64,000 bases of DNA from CBDCRK01 sp965220955 (GTDB lineage Bacteria > Desulfobacterota > Binatia > Bin18 > CBDCRK01), in assembly GCA_965220955.1 (NCBI GenBank), contig CBDCRK010000017.1, positions 139,124-203,123 of the forward strand, given 5' to 3'. Positions 52,302-60,900 of the stretch are shown here, in pieces. The notes under the pieces are model-generated. The model was not told the DNA's origin. It worked only from the letters and a program-made list of their open reading frames with translations, and searched no databases. The position numbers and the translations under genes were made by a program. How positions within the stretch are numbered: the first letter of the stretch is position 1; every line of letters begins with the position of its first letter.

Positions 52302-53171
52302 ATGCGGACAAAGCACGTATTGCATGGTCTGGTCGTTGTTGCCCTGATTGGCGGTTTCAGCTCGCGCGCGATGGCCGAATTTTTCCCGTGGTGGGCTTTT
52401 GACAGCGTCATTGAGGAGGTCCAGGATCGTGGGACTCTGAGAGTCGGTCTTGGTCTGTTTGAGCCCTGGTCGGCGTGTAATGCAGACGGCGAGCTGATCG
52501 GCTTTGAGATCGATGTCGCGACAAAAGTGGCCGAGGACATAGGGGTTGAAATTGAATTTGTCCGGACGAACTGGACCTACATCATCTCGGAGCTGATCGC
52601 TGAGGAGTTTGACGTCATTATCAGTGGTATGGCGATCCTTCCGGAACGCAGTCTCAGGGTCAATTTCACGTCATCGTACAACCCTACCGGCGTCTACTTG
52701 GTGGCGAATAAAGAGAGCACCGCAGACTTGGAAACGCTGGCAGATTTTAACAGTCCGAGTGTTACGCTTGCGACCCGTCGGGGAGCTTCGTCAATAGGTT
52801 TTCTCGAGAATGTTTTTCCTGATGCCATGTTACTGCTCTTTGATACCGACAACGCTGTCCTCCAGGCCGTCGTCGACGGTGACGCCCATGCTGCGGCAGC
52901 GTTCGCGACGACTCGGGTGACGTGGGTTGAGGCTCACCCGGAGACCCTGCACCTGCCCTTCGAGGAGCCGTTTGCCTCGGAAGTGGGGGCGATGGCCATA
53001 CGCGAAGGTGACCTCGATACCTTGAATTTCTTCAATAGCTGGATCGAGGCCAACGAGGCTGACGGCTGGCTCGAACAGCGCCGCCAGTATTGGTTCCAGA
53101 CCCGCGAGTGGGAAGATCAAGTCGCTACCGATCCTGGAACCGTTGCTGAGTGCGATGAATCCTTTGAATAG
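52302..53171 (+). CDS. Amino-acid-type ABC transporter substrate-binding protein
   Basis: 289 residues, SBP family 3. Signal peptide MRTKHVLHGLVVVALIGGFS with cleavage near SRAMA. Core: RGTLRVGLGLFEPWSACNAD, GELIGFEIDVATKVAEDIGV, FDVIISGMAILPERSLRVNF and ATRRGASSIGF. It would deliver an amino acid or similar solute; no permease or ATPase gene is adjacent, so it is an orphan. AAAGGAGG is 7 bases before the ATG. Confidence 0.92.
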   Translation: MRTKHVLHGLVVVALIGGFSSRAMAEFFPWWAFDSVIEEVQDRGTLRVGLGLFEPWSACNADGELIGFEIDVATKVAEDIGVEIEFVRTNWTYIISELIAEEFDVIISGMAILPERSLRVNFTSSYNPTGVYLVANKESTADLETLADFNSPSVTLATRRGASSIGFLENVFPDAMLLLFDTDNAVLQAVVDGDAHAAAAFATTRVTWVEAHPETLHLPFEEPFASEVGAMAIREGDLDTLNFFNSWIEANEADGWLEQRRQYWFQTREWEDQVATDPGTVAECDESFE

Positions 53172-53204
53172 TTGGCTTGGGGTGGAAGCGTCCGGCCGGT
53201 CCGA

Positions 53205-53426
53205 AGCCAGTTGATCACAAAATACACACGGGACCCCGGGGCCGCGGGGTACGGAATCTACCTTGTGTTCTGGTTCGGGGACACTGAGAAATGCCGCCTG
53301 ACGAAGTGCTCGGGCTGGACTCCAGAGACGGCCGAGGACATGAGGCGGAGGATCGAGCAATCGCTCGACGATCGGGAAAGGGGCTTGATCTCGATATGCG
53401 TGGTGGACGTCTCGGCGCCGCACTAG
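53205..53426 (+). pseudogene. C-terminal fragment of a large hypothetical protein
   Basis: KYTRDPGAAGYGIYLVFWFG, then ETAEDMRRRIEQSLDDRERG and ISICVVDVSAPH end at TAG. I recall this C-terminal pattern from very long (>1000 residue) uncharacterised proteins, some near defence loci, but cannot name the family. The rest is missing. Confidence 0.5.
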
Positions 53427-54233
53427 CGGGAGCGGTGGCCCGTCAGCGAGAGGCCGTGCACGACTGCCCGGATTGCATCACCGTATAGACGCGCTGCAAG
53501 CATGTACAAGCCATTGGTCGAACATTGGCGGGGTACCGGATTCTCGTCGACGCGTGGCGGGCGGCGGTGTCAACGCCGTCGGTCGCCGGCGTTACCATGC
53601 TGGACAGACAATCACCCTTCGATTCGAGGTCATGTCAAGTTATGATAGGTAAGAGACTCTAGCTAACCCGTGGAGCCGCTACAGGGCACAGAGCACATCC
53701 CTTGTGGTTCATCTGGTGAAGTAGGGCAGGAAGGATGAGCCTCCACGGGATAATCACCAGGGTGAGATTGTGACTATCTACAAGACAAAACACGTCAGCA
53801 TGGAGGGCACTTCTCACTGGGGGCTCGTGCTAAACTGAAGGAAGATATCGAAACATTTGACAGCGATAGAAGAATGGCTTGGGTCCGTTATTGTCGCAAT
53901 GTGAGCCTCATGTTAATGTAACAGCACAGTTTGCGTTGCGCCGCCTGTGGCGGCTTGGCCTCCGGCAACCTGCTTCGCAAGTTCGCAAACCGGCGAAACG
54001 TGAGACGAAACGGCAAGATAAGAAATGACTTCGAGCCCTGAAACCCGCAATACACCCAACGATAGGGCAGACTTTGTGAGCGGCCTAGTGCATGTTGTGT
54101 ACTCATGGATGGGCAGCCGTATACCGCCTGGACCGTGCAGGACAGCGAAATGGAAGTCGCAACCGAGATCGGCGAACGGTCGTTTCAGATTATTGAAGCG
54201 TAAGATCCGACTCTCTGCAAAGGACTGAACGGA
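53427..54233. other. Gene-free region, one inverted repeat
   Basis: 807 bases. CCCGTGGAG (53666-53674) and CTCCACGGG (53741-53749) form a 9-base inverted repeat. A 32-codon frame at 54106-54201 (YTAWTVQDSEMEVATEIGER) looks coding but is not recognised; it may be the tail of a lost gene. Nothing else seen. Confidence 0.45.
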
Positions 54234-54953
54234 ATGACAACACCGAATTGGAACACTCTGGCTGAGCGACTCACCAAGGTGCTGCGCCCGGTCGCAGCGC
54301 CGCTCGCGATTACCTTTAGCCCATCCCGACCGGATAACGTCGATGCTTTCGACGAACCGTTAGCCGAGCCGACCGAGGATGGCCGGACCGGGCGTGTACC
54401 CGCCGGCTGCGTATTCTGGATCAAAGCGGCAACGCGGACGTTTAGTACCGTTGCCGAAGATCACGGCAACTGTAGCGTGGGGAGTCTCACGCATGGGTTC
54501 AAAACATTAGAGCAAGCCGCACAAGGCAAGGACGTGGCAACGTTGCTGGAGAGTGGCTGGGTGGCGGAAGAGGTATTCCCGCATATTCCGACGGTATCGG
54601 ACGCGCCTGGTGCTGTGACCTATGGCCCTCTGGCAGATACGCCCGTTGAGCCTGACGTTGTGCTGCTCCGTATTCATCCGTACGCCGCCATGGTGCTATC
54701 GGACGCCCTGCCTGACCTCAAGATCGAAGGCAAGCCGCAGTGTCACATCGTGGCCATGGCGAAAGACGGCCAGGTTGCAGTGAGTGTCGGCTGTGCGCTG
54801 AGTCGAGCGCGAACAGGCATGCAGGCAACCGAGATGACCTGTGCCATCCCCGCCCACTGCCTGACCGAAGTCCTCGACAGTGTGGAGCGTACGTCCCAGA
54901 TCGATACTCTGGTCGCACGTTACGCTGGAGAAGACGCCCACCGTTTTAAATAA
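54234..54953 (+). CDS. DUF169 family protein
   Basis: 239 residues. Typical layout: APLAITFSP near the N-terminus, a cysteine-containing VPAGCVFWIKAATRTFSTVA then HGNCSVGSLTHG, and late YAAMVLSDAL and GKPQCHIVAMA with CALSRARTGM. Members may bind a metal or tetrapyrrole-like ligand; function not established. Intact in an otherwise decayed region. Start has a weak GGACTGAACGGA. Confidence 0.85.
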   Translation: MTTPNWNTLAERLTKVLRPVAAPLAITFSPSRPDNVDAFDEPLAEPTEDGRTGRVPAGCVFWIKAATRTFSTVAEDHGNCSVGSLTHGFKTLEQAAQGKDVATLLESGWVAEEVFPHIPTVSDAPGAVTYGPLADTPVEPDVVLLRIHPYAAMVLSDALPDLKIEGKPQCHIVAMAKDGQVAVSVGCALSRARTGMQATEMTCAIPAHCLTEVLDSVERTSQIDTLVARYAGEDAHRFK

Positions 54954-55022
54954 GCGGTCGAACTTGCCAGTGGCCATGGTAGCTGTAGTCGAGCACGTCC
55001 TGGAAGAACGTGACGGCTGTGT

Positions 55023-55210
55023 CTACAGCGGTGACCCACTCGGCAGCCCGACCAAAGTGCGTCCATATGCCTCCATCCCCGACTCATAGTGGAGGGCGAT
55101 ATGTTGGCTGACCGCATGCAGGTCACGCCAAATTCGCTGGACAGGGTGCTGTAGATACAGGGAACGGCCTCCGCTCAGTCCACTACGTGTCCTGCAGGCG
55201 TTACGAGGGG
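55023..55210 (-). pseudogene. C-terminal fragment of a flavin-dependent monooxygenase (acyl-CoA dehydrogenase fold)
   Basis: GGRSLYLQHPVQRIWRDLHA then VSQHIALHYESGMEAYGRTL and GLPSGSPL is the final helix and tail of HsaA/HpaB-type group D monooxygenases. Upstream residues no longer match. Confidence 0.7.
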
Positions 55211-55341
55211 TGCTGCCTGGGTGAATCAGCTCGCGCTCGAGGTCAGGCAGGACAGCTTCTGCAGGCGGCCGTCTAGCGTGAAAGGGTGGAGGGGTTATCG
55301 TATGAACGACGGTCAAGCGACTGAAGTGGTGTGGGAGCGCG

Positions 55342-55398
55342 GTGGCAGATTATGCCCAAATACCGAGTGTCACGAATATTTGGGGGTCTGCCACTTTT
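55342..55398 (+). terminator. Long hairpin with T-tract
   Basis: GTGGCAGA (55342-55349) pairs with TCTGCCAC (55387-55394) and CCCAAATA (55355-55362) with TATTTGGG (55377-55384); TTTT follows. A strong rho-independent terminator for the plus strand or the end of a small mobile hairpin element. The 300 bases after it hold short direct repeats (TTGTTTGGCG twice near 55549) and no gene. Confidence 0.55.
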
Positions 55399-55807
55399 AA
55401 GGCGCTGTCCTCTAACCCTACGCCGCGGGTCTGCTGTCTAACGCCCCCCATGGACACTTGGACTAAGGCAGATCATGCACGACGTACTGGATCAAGACGC
55501 GCTCCAATTCAGTTTCAATAGGATTTTCATTTTTTGATCCTCCTATTGTTTGGCGTTATTGTTTGGCGAAGCATGATTACTTCGCATGCTTATAGATGGA
55601 GGATAGCATGATTTCAGTCGGGATCAAATTTTATGACAACCGCCGCTGAGGTCATAAGCTGGCTGGAGGAGCTGAAGGTCACGGAGCCGGCCCAGGAGCG
55701 GCTCTTGCGGTGGCAGCCTCGCTGAATTCTTGGATTTTTTAGACACGGCAGCCCCGACCAGTCCACAGAAGTTGACAGCCTTGTCGCACGGCCTGCAAAA
55801 TGCCTCT

Positions 55808-56283
55808 ATGGCAAAACGCGGCGCTCCATCCAAACTCACCCCCGAGGTGACAAAAAAATCTGCGAGGCGGCGCGGGTGGGTCTCAAGTAGACCAGCTGTG
55901 CCCGGTATGCCGGCGTATCACCGCAAGTGATGATGCTCTGGCGGAGCCAGGGACGCGCTCAGCAACGTGGCAAAGTCCGTGATTTTTTGGTGGAGGTCGA
56001 GACGGCCCGGGCCGAAGGTGAACAGCGGTACGCGCAGGTCATCCTGAACTCGGCGGAGCAAGGCGACTGGAAGGCCAGTGAAACGGTGTTACGTTTGATG
56101 TATGGCTATCAGATGGCCGGCAAGCTCAGCATCAACGGCGACCTGCGCCACCAGCACCAGGGCGGGGTCCTGATCACGCCGGTGGCGATGACACCCGAGG
56201 ACTGGATTGCACTGCAAGAACAGCTGCAGTCGCCCGGGGGCTCGGATGCACGGCAAGAGGGGGAGAAGGGAGAGCCAGCATGA
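55808..56283 (+). pseudogene. Phage terminase-small-subunit-like protein, broken
   Basis: ATG 55808 gives MAKRGAPSKLTPEVTKK, then a seven-A run shifts the frame. The next frame reads ICEAARVGLK, TAG (55888), TSCARYAGVSPQVMMLWRSQ, FLVEVETARAEGEQRYAQVI, a HTH-plus-helical pattern of small terminase or phage DNA-binding proteins. The last 118 codons from 55927 are open. Two lesions mean it is inactive. Confidence 0.6.
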
Positions 56284-56324
56284 TCGCCCTGCGCCCCCGG
56301 CCCTACGTGATTGTGGATCGTGTG

Positions 56325-56621
56325 TTAGGCCGCCTTGCGTTTGTGTTCCCGTTTGATGGTGAGCCTGGCCGTGAGGCCCACGCGGGCGGCCATGTTCACC
56401 AATTTGTCGATGGTGAATTTGTCGATGTGGCCACGCACGAGATCACTGACCCGTGGTCGGGACACGCCCAGTCGCTTCGACGCTTCCTCTTGGGTGATCT
56501 TCTCACGCACAATGTATTGCTCAAGCTCCATCATCAATTGAGAGCGAAGCTTGAGGTTTTCCGCTTCGGCGGGGGTGGCTGCAATGGCATCCCAGACGTT
56601 GTGAAAGCGTTGTGTTTTCAT
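56325..56621 (-). CDS. higA: HigA-type XRE-family antitoxin
   Basis: 98 residues. HTH: ITQEEASKRLGVSRPRVSDL. N-terminal helices and basic tail KREHKRKAA fit antitoxins of the HigA/XRE type. It follows the toxin gene by 21 bases (toxin first, as usual for higBA) and should bind the palindrome in the promoter at 56965-56993. GAGACGAACAAGGATG gives a weak ribosome site. Confidence 0.88.
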   Translation of the reverse strand: MKTQRFHNVWDAIAATPAEAENLKLRSQLMMELEQYIVREKITQEEASKRLGVSRPRVSDLVRGHIDKFTIDKLVNMAARVGLTARLTIKREHKRKAA

Positions 56622-56642
56622 CCTTGTTCGTCTCCGGTTCGT

Positions 56643-56957
56643 TCATCGCAGCGTGCCGAGCCGCGCCTTTGCCAGGGCGCTGTCCTTTTTCGCCGTCCTC
56701 CGCGTCTTCTTCTGGAAGACATGGAGCACATAGACCGTCTGGTCAATGCTTGTGATGTAGATGCTGCGGTAGACATTGCCTTCGTCGCGGACGTGGACCT
56801 CCCGCACGCCTGCGCCGATGCTCGGCATCGGTTTCCAGTCGTCCGGATTCAGACCGGCTTCAACGCGATAGATCTGATAGCCCAATTTCCTCTGGACGCT
56901 CTTTGGAAAGGCACGGAGATCGTCAAGGGAAGTACCAAGAAATACCGTGTCTTTCAT
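56643..56957 (-). CDS. higB: HigB/RelE-type toxin (Gp49-like)
   Basis: 104 residues of the RelE-fold, phage Gp49-like family: LRAFPKSVQRKLGYQIYRVE, WKPMPSIGAGVREVHVRDEG, YRSIYIT and VYVLHVFQKKT. Such toxins cleave mRNA on the ribosome. The start codon lies about 7 bases after the -10 box, so the transcript is nearly leaderless. Full length, frame intact. Confidence 0.9.
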   Translation of the reverse strand: MKDTVFLGTSLDDLRAFPKSVQRKLGYQIYRVEAGLNPDDWKPMPSIGAGVREVHVRDEGNVYRSIYITSIDQTVYVLHVFQKKTRRTAKKDSALAKARLGTLR

Positions 56958-56964
56958 GGTGAAG

Positions 56965-56993
56965 ACTGTATCAAATTTGATACTTTATGTCAA
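56965..56993 (-). promoter_or_regulatory. higBA promoter with palindromic operator
   Basis: On the minus strand TTGACA (56988-56993), a 17-base spacer and TACAGT (56965-56970) form a good sigma-70 promoter. A perfect 16-base palindrome GTATCAAATTTGATAC (56968-56983) fills the spacer and overlaps the -10 box, an ideal site for HigA/HigBA autorepression. Confidence 0.8.
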
Positions 56994-57125
56994 ACATGAC
57001 TCCCTTGCCGTCCACACCCCGATCCCCGACGAAGACGCAGGCTGAGGGGAGGTGTCGCCAGGCGTAGGAGAAACCTCCGGCAAACTTGCCGAAGATCAAG
57101 AGACCGTCACCCGAGGACCTCGGAC

Positions 57126-57404
57126 ATGAACGCGAAGCGAAAAGGGACGCGCAATGAGCACCGCAGCATCGCGCTCTTTGAAGCGCTGGGCTATCGCTGC
57201 ACGCGGGCGGCCGCCTCGCTGGGGGTATGGGATATTGTCGCCATTAGCGCCACGGACATCGTGCTCTGCCAGGTCAAAACCAACGCCTGGCCGCGTCCTG
57301 CCGAGGTCGAGGCCGTGGCCGATTTCAACGCGCCTTCGACCTGCCGCAAGCTCATTCGCCGCTGGCGCGATGGGGAGAAATACCCGGATGTGAGGGCGCT
57401 ATAG
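57126..57404 (+). CDS. PD-(D/E)XK-type nuclease-like small protein
   Basis: 92 residues. RNEHRSIALFEALGYRCTRA, then SLGVWDIVAISATDIVLCQV-K: E near the start, D in VWDIVAI and QxK in LCQVK match the nuclease core of Holliday-junction-resolvase/VRR-like proteins. Phage and island proteins of this kind are common. No clear ribosome site, but the frame is intact. Confidence 0.6.
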   Translation: MNAKRKGTRNEHRSIALFEALGYRCTRAAASLGVWDIVAISATDIVLCQVKTNAWPRPAEVEAVADFNAPSTCRKLIRRWRDGEKYPDVRAL

Positions 57405-57602
57405 TTGCCCCTTGGTTCGGCGCGCTGAAACCCGTCCTGCAGAACCTACCCTACTCTTCTTTGTTCGACCTGTGCACCTTGCGGAAGAAGAACCCGTGGA
57501 GCAGCCGGCCGGCCAGGCAGCACGGCAGTCGTGGTCGGTGCCGCCAAACCTGATGAGATGATGACAATTCCCACGTTCTCCCTCTTGTAAGAGAGAACCT
57601 TA

Positions 57603-57788
57603 ATGGGCTCCTTTTACGGCTCAGCTCGGCCAAGCGTTGACATGCCCCGATTGGTTGATCTGTATATGAACAACCGGCTCAAACTGGACGAACTGGAGTC
57701 TCGTCGGATTCAACTGGAAGAAATCAACGCCGCGTTTGACTGGCTGGAGAAGGGCGAAGTGGCGCGCAGTGTGATTCTGTATGGATGA
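57603..57788 (+). pseudogene. C-terminal fragment of a zinc alcohol dehydrogenase
   Basis: GSFYGSARPSVDMPRLVDLY, MNNRLKLDELESRRIQLEEI and AFDWLEKGEVARSVI are the end of class III-type/NDMA-dependent alcohol dehydrogenases. Both metal sites and the Rossmann core are absent. Its TGA overlaps the Rieske-frame ATG at 57781. Confidence 0.75.
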
Positions 57789-58050
57789 GATTCCAGAGCC
57801 AGGTTGTTTTAAGCTATGGGAAACAGCCGGACAACCGGTTGTCATTCTCCATACGCGTACCGGCGAGGTCCGTGCGTATTACAATACCTGCCGCCACCGA
57901 GGTGCACCTCTCGTACGCGAGGCCACAGGTAAAGCCGACCGCTTCACCTGTGGGTACCACGGCTGGACCTATAATCATGACGGCGAGCTGATTAATCTTC
58001 GCGATAAGCGCGATTTTGTCGATCTCGATTTTTCGTGTCGGGATGATCCA
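57781..58050 (+). pseudogene. Rieske-domain fragment of a ring-hydroxylating oxygenase
   Basis: The Rieske motif CRHRGAPLV-x13-CGYHGWTY is complete (two Cys, two His), in a stretch FKLWETAGQPVVILHTRTGE to DFVDLDFSCR. The N-terminal ~35 residues and the whole catalytic domain are missing; after ~58045 the sequence belongs to a minus-strand methyltransferase. Confidence 0.75.
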
Positions 58051-58402
58051 CGGCAAAGACCGGAACGTCTGTCTCGGAGGCAAGTGACAAGTCCAAGCCA
58101 GCTCCGAGCAGCACAATCTGCTCAAGGCCGCTCTCGAAAGACGTATCTCTCGTGAAACGCGAGCGTATTGCGGTGAACATTCGCAGACTTGCAGCGACCC
58201 GCACGGCGTACTGCGGGTCGCCATATTTTGCCACCGCGGCCTGCTATTCCTGAAGAGCCGTCTCTAACATCTGCTGATCGAGCTTCAACAGCTGCTGGGC
58301 AACACGATCGATGAAGATACTGGGTTTCGGATCCAGCACCATATGGATGGCACGTAATACAGCGGAAAATTCTGCTGTGACGCTTCTTTGTCCTCGCTGC
58401 AT
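58040..58402 (-). pseudogene. SAM-dependent methyltransferase (TIGR00027-like), truncated and with TAG
   Basis: From ATG 58402 (GAGGAGGA upstream) the frame reads SVTAEFSAVLRAIHMVLDPK, PSIFIDRVAQQLLKLDQQML, TAG at 58244-58246, then YGDPQYAVRVAASLRMFTAI and EQIVLLGAGLDLS, the SAM-binding glycine motif of this family. It breaks off at about 58040 against the Rieske fragment. One nonsense codon plus a deletion. Confidence 0.72.
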
Positions 58403-58434
58403 ACTGGTCCTCCTCAGGACCTGAGTTGCGTGGG

Positions 58435-59268
58435 TTACTCCGGTTTGTTGAGGTGCATACCGAGCAACTCATGCGCGACATGAAACCCCAGATCCTGCAC
58501 CAGCCGCTGCTTCCACTGTCGCCGTAGCACCGCACTCGTCATGCGTCGAATGGCACGCGGCTTCTGCATAACCTTTTCGGCAATCTCCCATGCCCGTGCC
58601 AGCAGCCGGTCGAGTGGTAGCACCTCGTTGACTAGGCCCAGCTCCTTGGCCATCTGCGCGTCGATCGTGTCACTGGTGTACAGAAAGTACGCGGCGCGCT
58701 TCAGCCCCATCAACTCTTGGAACGTCAACCCCTGGCCGTCCCCAGGCACCAGGTTAAACTTGAAGTGCGGATCGAACAGCTCGGCGTGCTCCGCGCACAG
58801 CGTAATGTCGCATAACAGGGCGAATTCCGTGTGCAAACCTGAGCCGTTGATGCAGGCAATCGTGGGAATATCGATATTGAAGATGAATGCCTCCAGCAGC
58901 TTGGTCGCGTCCGCGTAGATCTGATCGTAGAACACATCTGCAGGCAACTCATGGAAGGGCTGTTTGGACATTTCCGGGTCAAACCCAGCGATCCACTTAT
59001 CCCCTGTGCCGCTGAAGATCAGCACCTCGTTGTCGGGGTCGTTCCCGATGTCGAGCCACAGCTGTGACCAGGCGTTGTGAATCGGCAGGCCGTAAATGAC
59101 GGGCCCTCCCTCGGTGTGCATATGCACCTGGAGGATGCCGTTTCGGCGCTCCATGTTAAAGTATGTGGCGTATTTCTCGCGATAGTCCTCGAACCGCGGC
59201 CGGCTCACAAACCCCAGGCGTTGTTCCCGCGCACGCGCGTTCGGCCGTTCGTCAGTATTCGTACTCAT
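58435..59268 (-). CDS. Enoyl-CoA hydratase/crotonase superfamily protein
   Basis: 277 residues. Oxyanion-hole regions SGTGDKWIAGFDPEMS and ACINGSGLHTEFALLCDITL; the usual GG-D of hydratases is replaced, and HTEF plus D-x-H late in the fold recall C-C hydrolases such as 6-oxocamphor hydrolase. So a beta-diketone or ring-opening hydrolase is as likely as a hydratase. AAAGGAGGAG lies before the ATG. Confidence 0.88.
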   Translation of the reverse strand: MSTNTDERPNARAREQRLGFVSRPRFEDYREKYATYFNMERRNGILQVHMHTEGGPVIYGLPIHNAWSQLWLDIGNDPDNEVLIFSGTGDKWIAGFDPEMSKQPFHELPADVFYDQIYADATKLLEAFIFNIDIPTIACINGSGLHTEFALLCDITLCAEHAELFDPHFKFNLVPGDGQGLTFQELMGLKRAAYFLYTSDTIDAQMAKELGLVNEVLPLDRLLARAWEIAEKVMQKPRAIRRMTSAVLRRQWKQRLVQDLGFHVAHELLGMHLNKPE

Positions 59269-59384
59269 GCGTCTCTCCTCCTTTGAACGTCGGCCCAGTC
59301 AGGCAGCAATGCCCTCGACAGGCGTTACGGTAAAAAAGTGCAGCAGTTTCCCTAGACATAGCATCTCCTGAAGGTACTATCTAT

Positions 59385-59502
59385 ACTATCCCTTCTGCCA
59401 GTTAGTCGAGAACTCAACCTGGCAAGCCACGGCCGCAGCGATACGAGAAAAGTATTTACCGGATGTCCGTCTCATGCTTACCACGCCAGGGGAAATTGTC
59501 TA
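59385..59502 (+). pseudogene. Unidentified C-terminal coding fragment
   Basis: A frame reading CQLVENSTWQATAAAIREKY, LPDVRLMLTTPGEIV and TAA looks protein-coding but I do not recognise the family. It ends 15 bases before the LLM remnant. Confidence 0.35.
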
Positions 59503-59517
59503 AGGAGAAACCCAACA

Positions 59518-59940
59518 ATGCATATTGGCATGATGATTGGGCGTGAGTCAGCCGGAACGTTGACATGGATGGCTGGTCACAAAGCGTTGCGTGACCACAT
59601 CGTCCCCCGCATCACAACGGCAGCCAAAGCTGCTGACCGCCCAGCACCATGGGTGATTGCCGGACTGCCGCTGGCCATAACGAATGATCGAACAAAAACA
59701 CGCGAAGATGCAGCCAAAGTGTTTGCCATCTATTCTAGGCTGCCTGTGTATCGGGAAATGCTGGATCGAGGAGGACTGAAGGAGCCGACAGAAGTTGCGC
59801 TGATCGGTGATGCCGCGACGGTTTCAGGGAAAATCAAACGGCTCGAAGACCTCGGTGTGACAGATTTGCGTGGCTATACCTTTCAGGCCGAAGCTAATGC
59901 ATTCGAGCGTACGGTCGATTTTTTGGGTTCGCTGACCTGA
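59518..59940 (+). pseudogene. LLM oxidoreductase with internal deletion
   Basis: Start and AAGGAGAA are intact and residues 1-10 (MHIGMMIGRE) are a normal family N-terminus. At about residue 11 the protein jumps to the middle of the barrel, AGTLTWMAGHKALRDHIVPR, and runs on to the normal end. Roughly 160 residues are lost in frame, so the active site is gone though a 140-residue product could be made. Confidence 0.75.
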
Positions 59941-59993
59941 GGACTGGTGTGGGTGCCCTCTCCCTCAGGGCACACTTGAGTAGCGATTTGGTA

Positions 59994-60848
59994 TTAGCTA
60001 GCCGGCCTATCGAAGTCGCTGGCGCTGTGTCGCTCGATGAGCCGCTCTTCCTCTGGGCCCCAGGACTTATTCACGCGTCGGCCGCGCTGTACGGCGGGCC
60101 GTGCTTCAATCTCCTCAACCCAACGGATCACATGCGTATACGCTGCAACGTCAAGAAACTCGGCGGCTTCATAGGCATTATGTGCGACTAACGCGCCATA
60201 CCAGCCGTAGTTGGCCATGTCTGCGATGGTGTACTCGTCACCACACAAATACTGATGGTCGCTGAGATGGCGATCCAACACATCTAAGAGACGTTTCACC
60301 TCCATGGCGAAACGATTGATCGGGTACTCGAACTTTTCCGGTGCATAAGCATAAAAATGCCCGAACCCGCCACCGATGTAGGGGGCGCTCCCCATCTGAA
60401 AGAACAACCACGACAGACATTCTGCGCGGTCTGAAGGCTCGGTCGGCAGGAAGGCCCCAAATTTTTCCGCCAGATAGACGAGCATGGCGCCGGACTCAAA
60501 GACTCGAGTCGGTGGGTTAGTGCTCCGGTCAAGAAGCGCTGGGATTTTGGAATTGGGGTTGATGGCCACAAACCCACTGCCGAATTGATCGCCCTCACTG
60601 ATGTCGATCAGGTAGGCATCGTACTCGGCCGCCTTAATGCCGAGTTCGAGCAGTTCCTCCAGTAGAACGGTCACCTTGACGCCATTGGGCGTGGCCAGAG
60701 AATAGAGCTGTAGGTCGTGCTCGCCGACCGGGAGTTCTTTATCGTGCGTCGCTCCCGCAGTGGGCCTGTTGATGTTTGCAAAACGACCACCACTTTCTTT
60801 GTCCCACTGCCAGACTTTCGGCGGTGTGTACGTACTGTTTTCTGCCAT
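59994..60848 (-). CDS. Glutathione S-transferase family, YghU-like
   Basis: 284 residues from ATG 60848 (AAAGGAGA). Thioredoxin-like GSH domain: LQLYSLATPNGVKVTVLLEE, NPNSKIPALLD and FESGAMLVYLAEK; C-terminal helical domain with MGSAPYIGGGFGHFYAYAPE, a hallmark of YghU/YfcG disulfide-bond reductases. The upstream frame extension lacks a ribosome site. Confidence 0.92.
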   Translation of the reverse strand: MAENSTYTPPKVWQWDKESGGRFANINRPTAGATHDKELPVGEHDLQLYSLATPNGVKVTVLLEELLELGIKAAEYDAYLIDISEGDQFGSGFVAINPNSKIPALLDRSTNPPTRVFESGAMLVYLAEKFGAFLPTEPSDRAECLSWLFFQMGSAPYIGGGFGHFYAYAPEKFEYPINRFAMEVKRLLDVLDRHLSDHQYLCGDEYTIADMANYGWYGALVAHNAYEAAEFLDVAAYTHVIRWVEEIEARPAVQRGRRVNKSWGPEEERLIERHSASDFDRPAS

Positions 60849-60900
60849 ATCTTCTCCTTTTCTTTGGCATGGTTTTCCAGAGCATGCGTAACGGGGCTGG

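Noticed and set aside
53427..54233. Group II intron or IS end suggested by an inverted repeat.
   Set aside because: No domain V-like hairpin, reverse transcriptase or transposase sequence could be found.
10019..58402. Amber (TAG) recoding, for example pyrrolysine, because in-frame TAGs occur in at least five otherwise readable frames (10112, 10181, 20285, 42668, 55888, 58244).
   Set aside because: TAG is also the normal terminator of many intact genes here (both small hydroxylase subunits, both amidases, LLM enzymes, epoxide hydrolase paralogue), and most interrupted frames carry other lesions. Simple CAG/GAG to TAG decay explains them.
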